Part shown: positions 17,293-25,316 of the stretch, in pieces
How the letters are laid out: each line of letters begins with the position of its first letter
Numbering within the stretch: position 1 is the stretch's first letter
Origin: Acidimicrobiia bacterium
Lineage (GTDB): Bacteria > Actinomycetota > Acidimicrobiia > IMCC26256 > PALSA-610
Assembly (NCBI GenBank): GCA_036271555.1
Contig: DATBAK010000085.1
Location: forward strand, 62,001 to 126,000
Direction: 5' to 3'
Length of the DNA: 64,000 nucleotides
Notes under the pieces: generated by a model
What the model was told of the DNA's origin: nothing
What the model saw: only the letters and a program-made list of their open reading frames with translations
Database searches by the model: none
Made by a program: the position numbers and the translations under genes

Positions 17293-17787
17293 TCAGCCGG
17301 CGATGTTCGCGAACTCGATCGGGACGACGAACGGCACGGTCTCGCCGGGCACACGCGGGAACGGGAGGAAGGTGATGTAGCCGGTACCCGAGCACGGCAC
17401 GGAGATCGACGTCGGGATCGGCTTCGCGTGTCCGAAGTGCTTGAACGTCGCGAGGCCGCCGGTCGCGGTGCTCGACGGCGGGATCCCGAAGACCGCGGTG
17501 ATGTGTGTCGCGTCGGGGCCGGTGTTGCCGACGGTTCCGCCCGATGCCGCCGGGATGCTCACCGCGAGGGTCTGGTGCGGGAGCGGATGCGTCCGCTGAC
17601 TGGGATCCGGGCTCGGGCACGCGACCTTGACCACGGCCGGTTGGTGCCCGCCGGTGCTGCCGTTCACGAGGCCGACGAACTCCTCGTTCGGCCGGATGCG
17701 CGGATGGGTCGCGCTCGCGACGCCCACGCCCGTGCCGATGGTCGTCGCGACCACTGCGGCGAACACGACTGCTCGACGAATCGACAT
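17293..17787 (-). CDS. Secreted hypothetical protein
   Basis: 164 residues beginning MSIRRAVVFAAVVATTIG, a clear signal peptide ending near ASATHP. GGGGAGAG precedes the ATG with suitable spacing, so I prefer 17787 over the longer open frame. The mature part is Pro/Gly/Thr-rich with two Cys (VACPSPD and VPCSGTG), probably one disulfide. No family recognised. The next gene upstream on the same strand also encodes a small exported protein, so the pair may be co-expressed. Confidence 0.65.
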   Translation of the reverse strand: MSIRRAVVFAAVVATTIGTGVGVASATHPRIRPNEEFVGLVNGSTGGHQPAVVKVACPSPDPSQRTHPLPHQTLAVSIPAASGGTVGNTGPDATHITAVFGIPPSSTATGGLATFKHFGHAKPIPTSISVPCSGTGYITFLPFPRVPGETVPFVVPIEFANIAG

Positions 17788-17824
17788 GTGACTCTCCCCG
17801 ATGACCCCCACCGGCGATCCACGT

Positions 17825-18037
17825 TCAGGCGCGAGCCTGGGGCGGCGGATGGTGCCCGTCAAGGGGCGGTCGGGTCACGGTGAAGAAGAACCGGGCCTTC
17901 GTGACGCCGTGGTCGGGGTTCGTGTCGATCACGCTCGACATCGCCGGCGAGCGTCGAGCCGGCGCGGCCGTGGCCGTCGTCGTCGCGCCGACGACCAGCG
18001 CGGCCGTCGCGATCAGCGCCCACGCGCGCGTGCGCAC
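17825..18037 (-). CDS. Small possible exported protein
   Basis: 70 residues, GTG start, with a hydrophobic leader (WALIATAALVVGATTTATAAP) and a short basic Pro-rich tail. The only support is the leader and its position 37 bp before the secreted protein gene on the same strand. No homology is recognised and the start lacks a good ribosome site, so it may not be translated. Confidence 0.35.
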   Translation of the reverse strand: MRTRAWALIATAALVVGATTTATAAPARRSPAMSSVIDTNPDHGVTKARFFFTVTRPPLDGHHPPPQARA

Positions 18038-18086
18038 CCTGACTTCATGGTCCCCCCGCCCCCGTGTCGCGGCGCATGTGAGAGAA

Positions 18087-18113
18087 GAGGGGCGGCCCGG
18101 CGGGCCGCCCCTC
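18087..18113 (-). terminator. Hairpin terminator after the sedolisin gene
   Basis: GAGGGGCGGCCCG and its exact complement CGGGCCGCCCCTC are separated by one base (a real loop would open a few more pairs). The hairpin sits about 75 nt past the stop of the S53 protease. The T-rich stretch after it is weak. Confidence 0.6.
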
Positions 18114-18187
18114 GGTCTCGCTCTGAACTCACAATCGCTCGTTCGTTCCCGCAGGAGCGGCGAGCGAAGCGAGTGCGCCCGGAGGGC

Positions 18188-20137
18188 TCAGTACTTCATG
18201 GCCTTGAGGAAGAACAACCCGTTCGGGGTGCCCACGCCGGTCATGTCGTCGTAGCCGGGCAACGTGAAGATGTGCGTCGGCACGCCGATCGTCTGGAGCA
18301 GATACGCGTAGCCCTGGTTGTCGTTGAGGTTGTTCACGTAGTTCGTGCGCACCGTCGCCTCGGGGGCCGACGAGTGCTGAACGTCGGTGATCGCCGCTTC
18401 GTTGCTGTTCTGGTACACGAGCGGGTTGATGAACCCGACCGCCGCGCCGTGGTTGTACTCGATCGCGTCGGCCACGACCCCCGCGAACAGCGGTGACGAC
18501 AGGCTCGTGCCGCCGAGACGGTACGTCTCGTAGCGCGTGGTCTTGCCGAAGACCTGCGTCTCGCCGATGCGGAGGCCGGTGTTCGGGTCGCCCGGCATCG
18601 AGATGTCGGGCACCGCGCGCATCGGCGTCTTGCCGCCGTTGTACTCGCTGATCGACGTCGGCACGACGCCGGCCTGGTACCACGGCTGCTCGTAGAGCTT
18701 GCTCGTGCCGCCACCGCTGCCGCTGCTGTACGGACCCGGAGGCTTCGGCTTCCACTGGTTGCCGTCGAGCGTGGCGTACGCGTTCGACCAGCCGTCCTGG
18801 AAGACGATCTTGCCGTTGGCGCCGATCTCGGTGCTCGTGCCGCCGATGCCGGTCGCCCACGGGCTCGACGTCGGGAAGTTCACCGACTTGCCGATCGTGC
18901 CCGACTGGTCGCCGTCGTCGCCGCTCGAGAACATCACGGTGATGCCGGTCGTCGCGGCCTGCTGCAGCTCGTTGTCGAAGAACGTCCGCTGGCCTTGCGG
19001 CACGTTCTCGCCGTTGTTGGTCCACGAGTTGGTGATGACGCTCGCCTTGTGGTCGTCGATGACCGACGCCCACGCGCGGTTGAGGCCGCCGATGCAGTTC
19101 TCGCCACCGACGTAGAGCACGTTCGCGCCCGGTGCCATCGCGTGCACCGACTCGACGTCGAGCGTCTCTTCGCCGTACCAACCCTGCGGGCCGCACAGGT
19201 CCGCGTGGTCGAAGCCGTCGGGCTGCGGGATGTCCTGCTTGAACTGGCCCTTCGCGAACTTCGGGATGTCGTTGTCGTTCGACCAGCGCTGCGCGTCGGC
19301 GAGGATCGTCGGCGCCGCGTACGCGTCGGTGATGGCGACGGTGACACCGTGGCCGTTGTGACCGGCCGCGATCGCGCCGCTCAGGCCGAACGCGCTCTGG
19401 TACTGCTTCGCGTTGTAACCGCAGATCGTGTACGGCCAGGTCTGCCCGTACGCCGGCGGCTTGTCGGTCGCCGTCTGCTGGCCGTAGTAGTCGGAGCAGG
19501 GTTCGACGCCGTAGCGGACGCCGGGCGGCGGACCGGGCTCGGTGTCGGCGGGTGTGCGCAACGCGAAGCTGTCGTCGAGGTCGACGATGCCCGCGACCTT
19601 CGACTTCACGTCACTCGACACCTGGTAGTCCGCGACCGGCGCCGCGAGCTGCTTGCCCTGGTACGAGTAGATGTGCATCGACGTACCGACGAGCGCCTCG
19701 GCCTGCGCCATCGTGCCGGTCGCCTCGAGGTAGAGGCGGCTCGACGCGACGGACGCGACCTGCAGGCCCGAACTGCGGACCCACGCGCTCACCGCGTCGA
19801 CGTCGGCGGTCGACGGCGCGTACCGGTCGCGGAACTGCGCCGCCGTGAGGAAGTGACGGAACGATGCGCTCGACGGCGACGACACCGCGCGCGCTTCCGC
19901 GGCCAACCCCGCGGCGTCGGGCACTGCGAGTGCGACCTCGAAGTCGACGCGCCGGTTCGCCGGCGCGGCCCCGAGGTCGACGGCCGACGCGGCGAACGCG
20001 GGTCGGCTGTGAGCCAGCGTGACGCGGGATGTGGATGCCCCCGCGCCGCTGGTCCCCACCGCAACCCCCGCGGTGAGTGCGCCCACGGACGCCACCACGA
20101 TGGCGACGCGAGCATGACGAACGGCTCGACCAAACAT
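18188..20137 (-). CDS. Sedolisin / S53-family secreted peptidase with pro-domain
   Basis: 649 residues. A signal peptide (IVVASVGALTAGVAVG) is followed by a pro-kumamolisin activation domain (to about residue 190) and the subtilisin-like catalytic domain. The Ser of the S53 Ser-Glu-Asp triad lies in LGGTSLSSPLFAGVV; EETLDVESVHAMAPGA carries the Glu/Asp pair; GYDDMTGVGTPNG is the C-terminal Ca2+-binding loop. Sedolisins are acid-active endopeptidases that self-cleave their pro-domain after export, so this one probably digests protein outside the cell, perhaps in acidic niches. ATG 20137 has an AGGAGG 8 nt upstream, better than the TTG one codon before. Transcribed alone, with a hairpin terminator downstream. 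Confidence 0.92.
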   Translation of the reverse strand: MFGRAVRHARVAIVVASVGALTAGVAVGTSGAGASTSRVTLAHSRPAFAASAVDLGAAPANRRVDFEVALAVPDAAGLAAEARAVSSPSSASFRHFLTAAQFRDRYAPSTADVDAVSAWVRSSGLQVASVASSRLYLEATGTMAQAEALVGTSMHIYSYQGKQLAAPVADYQVSSDVKSKVAGIVDLDDSFALRTPADTEPGPPPGVRYGVEPCSDYYGQQTATDKPPAYGQTWPYTICGYNAKQYQSAFGLSGAIAAGHNGHGVTVAITDAYAAPTILADAQRWSNDNDIPKFAKGQFKQDIPQPDGFDHADLCGPQGWYGEETLDVESVHAMAPGANVLYVGGENCIGGLNRAWASVIDDHKASVITNSWTNNGENVPQGQRTFFDNELQQAATTGITVMFSSGDDGDQSGTIGKSVNFPTSSPWATGIGGTSTEIGANGKIVFQDGWSNAYATLDGNQWKPKPPGPYSSGSGGGTSKLYEQPWYQAGVVPTSISEYNGGKTPMRAVPDISMPGDPNTGLRIGETQVFGKTTRYETYRLGGTSLSSPLFAGVVADAIEYNHGAAVGFINPLVYQNSNEAAITDVQHSSAPEATVRTNYVNNLNDNQGYAYLLQTIGVPTHIFTLPGYDDMTGVGTPNGLFFLKAMKY

Positions 20138-20264
20138 CAACTGGCCCTCCTTTGCCTGACACGAGAGTCCACCCGGCCGGAAGCCTGGGGCGGTCGCGCG
20201 CGGTGCGTCAAGCGCGTGCCGAAGGAATGTTGCGATTCGTTGCGCGCGTACCGTTCCGATTTCC

Positions 20265-20280
20265 GTGACAGTTATGTCAC
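20265..20280. repeat. Perfect inverted repeat between protease and CoA-transferase genes
   Basis: GTGACAGTTATGTCAC has 6-bp arms and a 4-bp spacer, roughly 130 bp upstream of the sedolisin start and 90 bp past the CoA-transferase stop. It could be an operator for the protease gene or a weak hairpin. The spacing GTGA-N8-TCAC is 2 nt too long for a standard Crp site. Confidence 0.35.
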
Positions 20281-20368
20281 CGGAGCGTCAGGCTCGCGTG
20301 ACTCCGGCGTCCGTGTGCCGGTCGGCGCGCTCGCCCGGCATCGCCGGTGTCGGCGCGGGCGCGGACGC

Positions 20369-22600
20369 CTATTCGACTGCGCCGGCCTCGCGCAGCGAGT
20401 CCCGCGTGGCCGCGTCGAGGCCGAGCACCTCGCCGAGCGCCCAGTCGGTGTCCTGGCCGAGCGTCGGACCGCCGCGCGAATAGCCACCGGGACACGCCGC
20501 GAGGCGCGTTCCCGTGCGCTCGTACATCGTGTCGCCGACGACGGGATGCGTCATCGGCACGAAGTGCTCGCGGTACGCGAGCTGAGGGTCGTCGTGGAGG
20601 TCGCCGAAGTCCTGGACGGGCACGGCTTCGATCCCGGCGCGCTGGAGTCGCTCCGCGATCTCGGCGCGCGTGCGGGCGCGGGTCCACGCCTCGATGTCGT
20701 CGGTGCCCGCGATGGCGTGCAGGCGCGCGAGCTCGTCGTCGGTCCAGCACGCGATCGCGATCCAACGATCGCGGACACCGTCCTCGTCGGCACACGCGAA
20801 CGCGCCGTGCAGCAACGCGCGCGTGTCGTCGTTGCCGTTGCGCTGACCGATGACGCCGTCGACCGCGTAGTCGAGGAGCCACGGCGCGAGCGACCAGCTC
20901 GCGGATTCGACCTGCGAGACGTCGAGGTACACGCCGCGTCCGGTGCGCCGGCGGTAGTGCAGTCCTGCGGCGAGCGCGGTCGCGACGTAGCGCGGCGCGA
21001 GCGAGTCGGTGATCGTGCCGTACGGTCCGCACGGCTCGCGGTCGGGCCAACCGGTGAGCGCGTTGTAACCCGCGAGCGCGGAGCCCTGCCCACCGAAGCC
21101 GGGATAGTCCTTGTGCGGACCGGTCTGCCCGTTCAAGCAGGTGCTGATCATCACGAGGTCGGACCGCAGCGGCGCGAGTGAGTCGTAGTCGAGACCGAAT
21201 CCCTTCATCGCGCGGGGCGCGTAGTTCTCCGCGACCGCGTCGGCCCACTCCACGACGAGGCGCTTCACGAGCTCGACCGACTCGGGTTTCTTGAGGTTCA
21301 GCGTGAGGTTGCGCTTGCCGACGTTGAGGCCGTCGTAGAGCGGTGCGCCTTCGAGGCCGTGCGGATGGCTCGGGTCGGCGAGCGCCATCGTGCGGAGGAA
21401 GTCGGGCCGCGTGCGCGACTCGACGCGCAGCACGGTCGCGCCCTGCTCGATGAAGTAGCGCGTGGCGATCGGCCCGGCCGCGCCCGAACCGAACTCGAGG
21501 ACCCTCAACCCGTCCCACGCGCCCTTGCCGGTGGCGCGTGCTCCGGACGCGGGCCTCGTGCGCGCCGGTGTGCTCGCGCTGACCGACGGCCCCGCGATGC
21601 CGACCTCACCGTCGGCCGATCGCAGGAGGACGAACGCGCGAGGGAACCGCGCGACGTCGCCGAGGGGACCGAAGAAGTCGCGCGACGCGAGCTGCGCCGA
21701 CGCGTAGATCTCGCGCGGCGAGTTGATCGGGGCGAGCATCAGGTTCGTCTCGCACGCGATGTCGTAGAGCTCCTGCATCGAATGCTTCGCGAAGTACGTG
21801 CCGACCTTCTGCTCGACGGCCTTGAGCTCGTCGTCGGTCGCGGTGTTGACGTTCCACTCGCTCCAGTCGCGCGCCGGGAGATCCGCGAGCTTCGCGATGA
21901 GCTCGAGGCTCGCGATCCGCGCCTTGCCGCCCCGCAGCCCGAACGACACGAACCCGTCGAGCGTCGGCCAGATCTCGCGCGTGCGGCCGATGTTGGCACC
22001 CGCGCGCCGCCCGCGCTGGCCGGTGCGCGGGTAGTTCGCGGGCGCGGCCATGCTCGCGCTGATCACGACTTCTTGCATCGAGACGTCGACGATCTGCGGG
22101 ATGCCGGACCACAGCCCCGAGAGCGCGGCGAACGCGGCTTCCCCGCCGCTGTGCGCGTAGCCCGTGGGCTCTGCGCAGCGCAGCGGCGCGCGATCGGGAT
22201 CGCCCGTGCAGTACATGTTGCCGCTCGCGGCCATCACGCCGAGGTTCGACGCGCGCCAGGTGGAGCGCGGGCCGTCGATGCCGAACGGGGTGACGTGCAC
22301 CCACACGGCCTGCGCCGCGCGCGCCGGGTCGAGCACGTGCGTGCCGGGGACGTCGGGAGAGTCGAACACGATGTCGACGTCGCGCAGCAGCGCGTCGAGC
22401 TCGCTCGCGTCGGCGGCGAGCGTGTGCACGCGCTTGCCCGCGTTCCACGCGCGCTCGACGTTGCCGGTCAGTACGTCGCCCGGAGTCGGGACGACGCGAT
22501 CGACGGACGCGCCGAGGTCGCCGAGGATGCGCGCCGCGCGCGCCGCGGCGTCGCCGCCGAGGTCGAGGACGCGGACGCCCTCGAGCAACCGTTCGGTCAC
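20369..22600 (-). CDS. Double-domain CaiB/BaiF (class III) CoA-transferase
   Basis: 743 residues with two CaiB-like copies. The first starts EGVRVLDLGGDAAARAARIL, the second near residue 350 (WDGLRVLEFGSGAAGPIATR). The second copy has the expected catalytic Asp in GTITDSLAPRYVATAL and the YLDVSQVES helix. The first reads GYAHSGGEAAFAALSGLW where an Asp would normally stand, so it may be structural (inference). Class III enzymes move CoA between a donor acyl-CoA and a carboxylic acid, often to activate a degradation substrate. It is the last gene of a three-gene unit, 10 bp after the thiolase, so it likely supplies or recycles the CoA thioester used by that module. Confidence 0.88.
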   Translation of the reverse strand: MTERLLEGVRVLDLGGDAAARAARILGDLGASVDRVVPTPGDVLTGNVERAWNAGKRVHTLAADASELDALLRDVDIVFDSPDVPGTHVLDPARAAQAVWVHVTPFGIDGPRSTWRASNLGVMAASGNMYCTGDPDRAPLRCAEPTGYAHSGGEAAFAALSGLWSGIPQIVDVSMQEVVISASMAAPANYPRTGQRGRRAGANIGRTREIWPTLDGFVSFGLRGGKARIASLELIAKLADLPARDWSEWNVNTATDDELKAVEQKVGTYFAKHSMQELYDIACETNLMLAPINSPREIYASAQLASRDFFGPLGDVARFPRAFVLLRSADGEVGIAGPSVSASTPARTRPASGARATGKGAWDGLRVLEFGSGAAGPIATRYFIEQGATVLRVESRTRPDFLRTMALADPSHPHGLEGAPLYDGLNVGKRNLTLNLKKPESVELVKRLVVEWADAVAENYAPRAMKGFGLDYDSLAPLRSDLVMISTCLNGQTGPHKDYPGFGGQGSALAGYNALTGWPDREPCGPYGTITDSLAPRYVATALAAGLHYRRRTGRGVYLDVSQVESASWSLAPWLLDYAVDGVIGQRNGNDDTRALLHGAFACADEDGVRDRWIAIACWTDDELARLHAIAGTDDIEAWTRARTRAEIAERLQRAGIEAVPVQDFGDLHDDPQLAYREHFVPMTHPVVGDTMYERTGTRLAACPGGYSRGGPTLGQDTDWALGEVLGLDAATRDSLREAGAVE

Positions 22601-22610
22601 GACAGCAGGA

Positions 22611-23807
22611 TCAGCCGAGCCGGCTGCCGAGGATCGACACGAACGACACCATCTCGCCGGGGTACCCGCCGAGATTGTGCGTCAGCGCGAGCCCGCGGTC
22701 GGCGTGCTTGATCGTGCGCTCGGGCGGAGCCTCACCGCGCAGCTGGAGCCACGACTCGAACACCATGCGCAGGCCCGAAGCGCCGACCGGGTGGCCGAAG
22801 CTCTTGAGCCCGCCGTCGGGGTTCACCGGCAGCGCGCCCTCGAGGTCGAACGTGCCGTCGAGCACTTCCTTCCACGCGGTGCCGCGCTCGGCGAACTGCA
22901 GGTCCTCGTAGATGAGGAGCTCGGCGGGCGTGAAGCAGTCGTGCACCTCGGCCATCGCGAGCTGCTCGCGCGGGTTCGTGATGCCGGCCTGCGCGTATGC
23001 GTCACGACCGGTGGCCGCGATCTCCGGGAACGTCGTGTAGTCGTAGTCGGGGTCCGCGTTGCCGGAGCAGTTGCCCGCGACGAGCGACAGCGCCTTGATG
23101 TAGACCGGCTTGTCGGTGTACTTGTGCGCGTCCTCGGCGCGGACGATCACCGCGGCTGCGGAACCGTCGGCGACGCCGGAGCAGTCGTACACGCCGAGCC
23201 CGCCGGCCATGAGCGGCGCGTTGCAGATCGTCTCCATCGAGACCGGCTTGCGGAACTGCGCGCGTTCGTTCTTCGCGCCGTTCTGGTGGTTCTTCCACGC
23301 GATGCGTGCGAGCACCTCGCGCATCTGGTCGTCGTCGAGCCCGTACTTCTTGCCGTATCCGGGCGAGCACATCGCGAACATCGCGGCCGCGGTGAGCGTG
23401 CGACCGGTGCCGTCGGTCGGCGTCTTGCCCGCGCCGACGAGGCCCTGGTAGCCGCTGTCCTTCACCTTCTCGATGCCGATCGCCATCGCCATGTCGAACG
23501 CGCCGCTCGCGACCGCGTAGGCCGCGTTGCGGAGCGCCTCCGACGCGGTCGCGCAGAAGTTCTCGACGTGCGTGACCGGCTTGTCGTGGAGCTGGAGCGG
23601 CCGGGCGAGCATCATGCCGCTCATGCCCGACATCGCGGTGCCGAGCCAGTAGGCGTCGACATCGTCCTTCGTCACTCCGGCCGACGCGAACGCGTCGGCC
23701 GACGAGTCGATCATGAGGTCGTCGGCGCTCTTGTTCCAGTGCTCGCCGAAGGGCGTGCACCCCATTCCGACGATGGCGACGCGGTCCTTGATGCCGTTCG
23801 AACTCAT
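22611..23807 (-). CDS. SCP2-type thiolase / lipid-transfer-like acyl-CoA enzyme
   Basis: 398 residues, the normal length of SCP2-thiolase-like proteins. N-terminal block VAIVGMGCTPFGEHW; nucleophile region VENFCATASEALR (Cys85); later VHDCFTPAELLIYEDL and GHPVGASGLRM hold the His-containing C-terminal active-site segments. In actinobacteria such thiolases act in fatty-acid or steroid side-chain breakdown, either as true thiolases or, when paired with an OB-fold partner, as retro-aldolases. It lies between the HMG-CoA-synthase-like/OB fusion (16 bp upstream) and the CoA-transferase (10 bp downstream), so a complex with the fusion protein is likely. Confidence 0.9.
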   Translation of the reverse strand: MSSNGIKDRVAIVGMGCTPFGEHWNKSADDLMIDSSADAFASAGVTKDDVDAYWLGTAMSGMSGMMLARPLQLHDKPVTHVENFCATASEALRNAAYAVASGAFDMAMAIGIEKVKDSGYQGLVGAGKTPTDGTGRTLTAAAMFAMCSPGYGKKYGLDDDQMREVLARIAWKNHQNGAKNERAQFRKPVSMETICNAPLMAGGLGVYDCSGVADGSAAAVIVRAEDAHKYTDKPVYIKALSLVAGNCSGNADPDYDYTTFPEIAATGRDAYAQAGITNPREQLAMAEVHDCFTPAELLIYEDLQFAERGTAWKEVLDGTFDLEGALPVNPDGGLKSFGHPVGASGLRMVFESWLQLRGEAPPERTIKHADRGLALTHNLGGYPGEMVSFVSILGSRLG

Positions 23808-23823
23808 GTGCGCTCTCTTCTCG

Positions 23824-25233
23824 CTACGCCCGTACGGGGCGGGCCTTCCAGAAGTAGTTGTGGATCTCGTCGGAGGTGAACAGCCGGCGGAACGTCATCT
23901 CGACGCGGTCGCCCATCTTCAGGTTCGCGGCGTCGACGTCGCAGAGCTCGACCGGGAGCCGGCCGCCGCCGTCCCAGTCGACGACCGCGAACACGGTCGG
24001 CGGGCTCTGGGAGTAGGCGATGCGGTCGATCGTGACGAGCGCGATCGTGCCGACGGCGTCGGCCATCGGCGCCGCTTCCATCTCGTCGACCGCGTCGCCG
24101 ACGCGCGAGACGCGCGCGGGCGGCATGTGCAGCTCACCGCTCGATCGATCGCGTGAAGCGACGAAGCCGTACTTCCAACCCTCGGTACGGCCCGACACCG
24201 ACGCGGAGATGCGGTCGGGCTCGGGACGCCGGGGCGGCTCGATCGAGACCGCGCCGCGCCAGCTCAGGTACTTGCTGTACGGGAGGTCGGCGGCGTTCTC
24301 GATCTGGCTCGCGATCGTGCGCGCCGCCGAGTAGTTCGCGATCGCGTCGGTCGCGCGGAACACGAGGACGTCGACACCGTCGGCGAGGACGACGACCGCG
24401 ATGACCTCGCCGGGCTTCGCATTTTCCAGCGCGTTCGTGAGGAGCAGCGCGGCGTGCGCGGTGCCGGTGTTGCCGACGGTCGCGGCGAGGTCCTCCGCGA
24501 GCGCTTCCTTCGCGACCCCGAGCTTCGCCGCGATCCCGCGTACGGCCCGCGTGTGCATGCCGGTGACGATCACGCGCGCGACGCCGTCGGTCGAGACGTT
24601 CGCGGCCTTGAGCGCGCCGTTCCACGCCTGCTCGGCGAGCGGCCCGTACTTGACTTCGCCGAAGCGCTCCTCCCACTGGCGGGAGCGGGTCGAGCCGGGC
24701 GAGCGCCAGCGCTCGATGAACTCCTCGGTCGCGCTCGCGCCGCCGAGGTACTCGGCGATGACCGGTGCGCTCGAGTCGTCGCCGACGAGGAGCGCGGCGG
24801 CACCGTCGCCGGTCGCGGCCTCGTCGACACTCGTGGGCAACCCGGTGCGCAGGTCGGCGGTGACGACGAGCGTCGTGCCCCGGCCGTCGAGCGCGGCGCG
24901 GATCGCGCCGGGCCCGGAGCGCAGCGCGCCACCGAAGTCGAACGCGGCCACGTCGGAGTCGAGCCGGAGCGCGGCGTGCACCGTCGACGCGTTGTTCTTG
25001 TCGAGGTACGCGGGTTCCGCGGTCGCGAACCAGAGCGCGCTCGGTGTTGCCGACGCGGGTGCGGCCCGGAGCGCGAGGCGCGCGGCCTCGACACCCATCG
25101 TCGTCGTGTCCTCGTCGTAGGACGCGACCGAACGGGTGCCCTTGCCCCCGCCGCTCCCGAACGTCTTCGCGATCTCCGCGCGCTGGAGGCGCCGGTACGG
25201 GACGTACCCGCCGGCGCTGATGATGCCTCTCAT
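23824..25233 (-). CDS. Cys-less HMG-CoA synthase-like domain fused to an OB-fold (DUF35/ChsH2-type) domain
   Basis: 469 residues. Residues 1 to about 350 follow the HMG-CoA synthase/KAS III fold (GIISAGGYVPYRR, TGDGAAALLVGDD, TVGNTGTAHAALLL). The remaining ~120 residues are an OB-fold tail (ARVSRVGDAVDEM, FAVVDWDGGGRLPVELCDVD, KMGDRVEMTFRRL) resembling DUF35/ChsH2. At the nucleophile site the sequence is AAFDFGGALRSG, so the catalytic Cys is absent; the only Cys in the protein is in the OB tail (VELCDVD). The DUF35 CxxC zinc ribbon is also missing. Claisen chemistry through an acyl-Cys is therefore impossible; a scaffold, CoA-channelling or retro-aldol role with the adjacent thiolase is more likely. 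First gene of the operon; ATG 25233 follows a TAGACT -10 by 7 nt. Confidence 0.82.
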   Translation of the reverse strand: MRGIISAGGYVPYRRLQRAEIAKTFGSGGGKGTRSVASYDEDTTTMGVEAARLALRAAPASATPSALWFATAEPAYLDKNNASTVHAALRLDSDVAAFDFGGALRSGPGAIRAALDGRGTTLVVTADLRTGLPTSVDEAATGDGAAALLVGDDSSAPVIAEYLGGASATEEFIERWRSPGSTRSRQWEERFGEVKYGPLAEQAWNGALKAANVSTDGVARVIVTGMHTRAVRGIAAKLGVAKEALAEDLAATVGNTGTAHAALLLTNALENAKPGEVIAVVVLADGVDVLVFRATDAIANYSAARTIASQIENAADLPYSKYLSWRGAVSIEPPRRPEPDRISASVSGRTEGWKYGFVASRDRSSGELHMPPARVSRVGDAVDEMEAAPMADAVGTIALVTIDRIAYSQSPPTVFAVVDWDGGGRLPVELCDVDAANLKMGDRVEMTFRRLFTSDEIHNYFWKARPVRA

Positions 25234-25240
25234 GCGCCGG

Positions 25241-25246
25241 AGTCTA
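25241..25246 (-). promoter_or_regulatory. -10 element of a leaderless promoter for the HMGCS-OB/thiolase/CoA-transferase operon
   Basis: TAGACT on the minus strand ends 7 nt before ATG 25233. No Shine-Dalgarno lies between, so a leaderless message starting at the ATG is predicted. Confidence 0.5.
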
Positions 25247-25316
25247 TGGAGCAGGTCTCCGCGCGGGCACCTCGGCGTTCCGGCGAGGGCCGACGACGTA
25301 CGCGAGGATCACGGTC

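Noticed and set aside
14792-17380. 862-codon plus-strand open frame across the BNR, VOC and beta-lactamase genes
   Set aside because: Crosses three better supported genes and shows no domain of its own.
20265-20280. GTGACAGTTATGTCAC as a Crp/Fnr site for the neighbouring genes
   Set aside because: The half-sites are 8 nt apart, not 6 as in Crp sites, and the Crp-like gene lies 12 kb away. Kept only as an unassigned inverted repeat.
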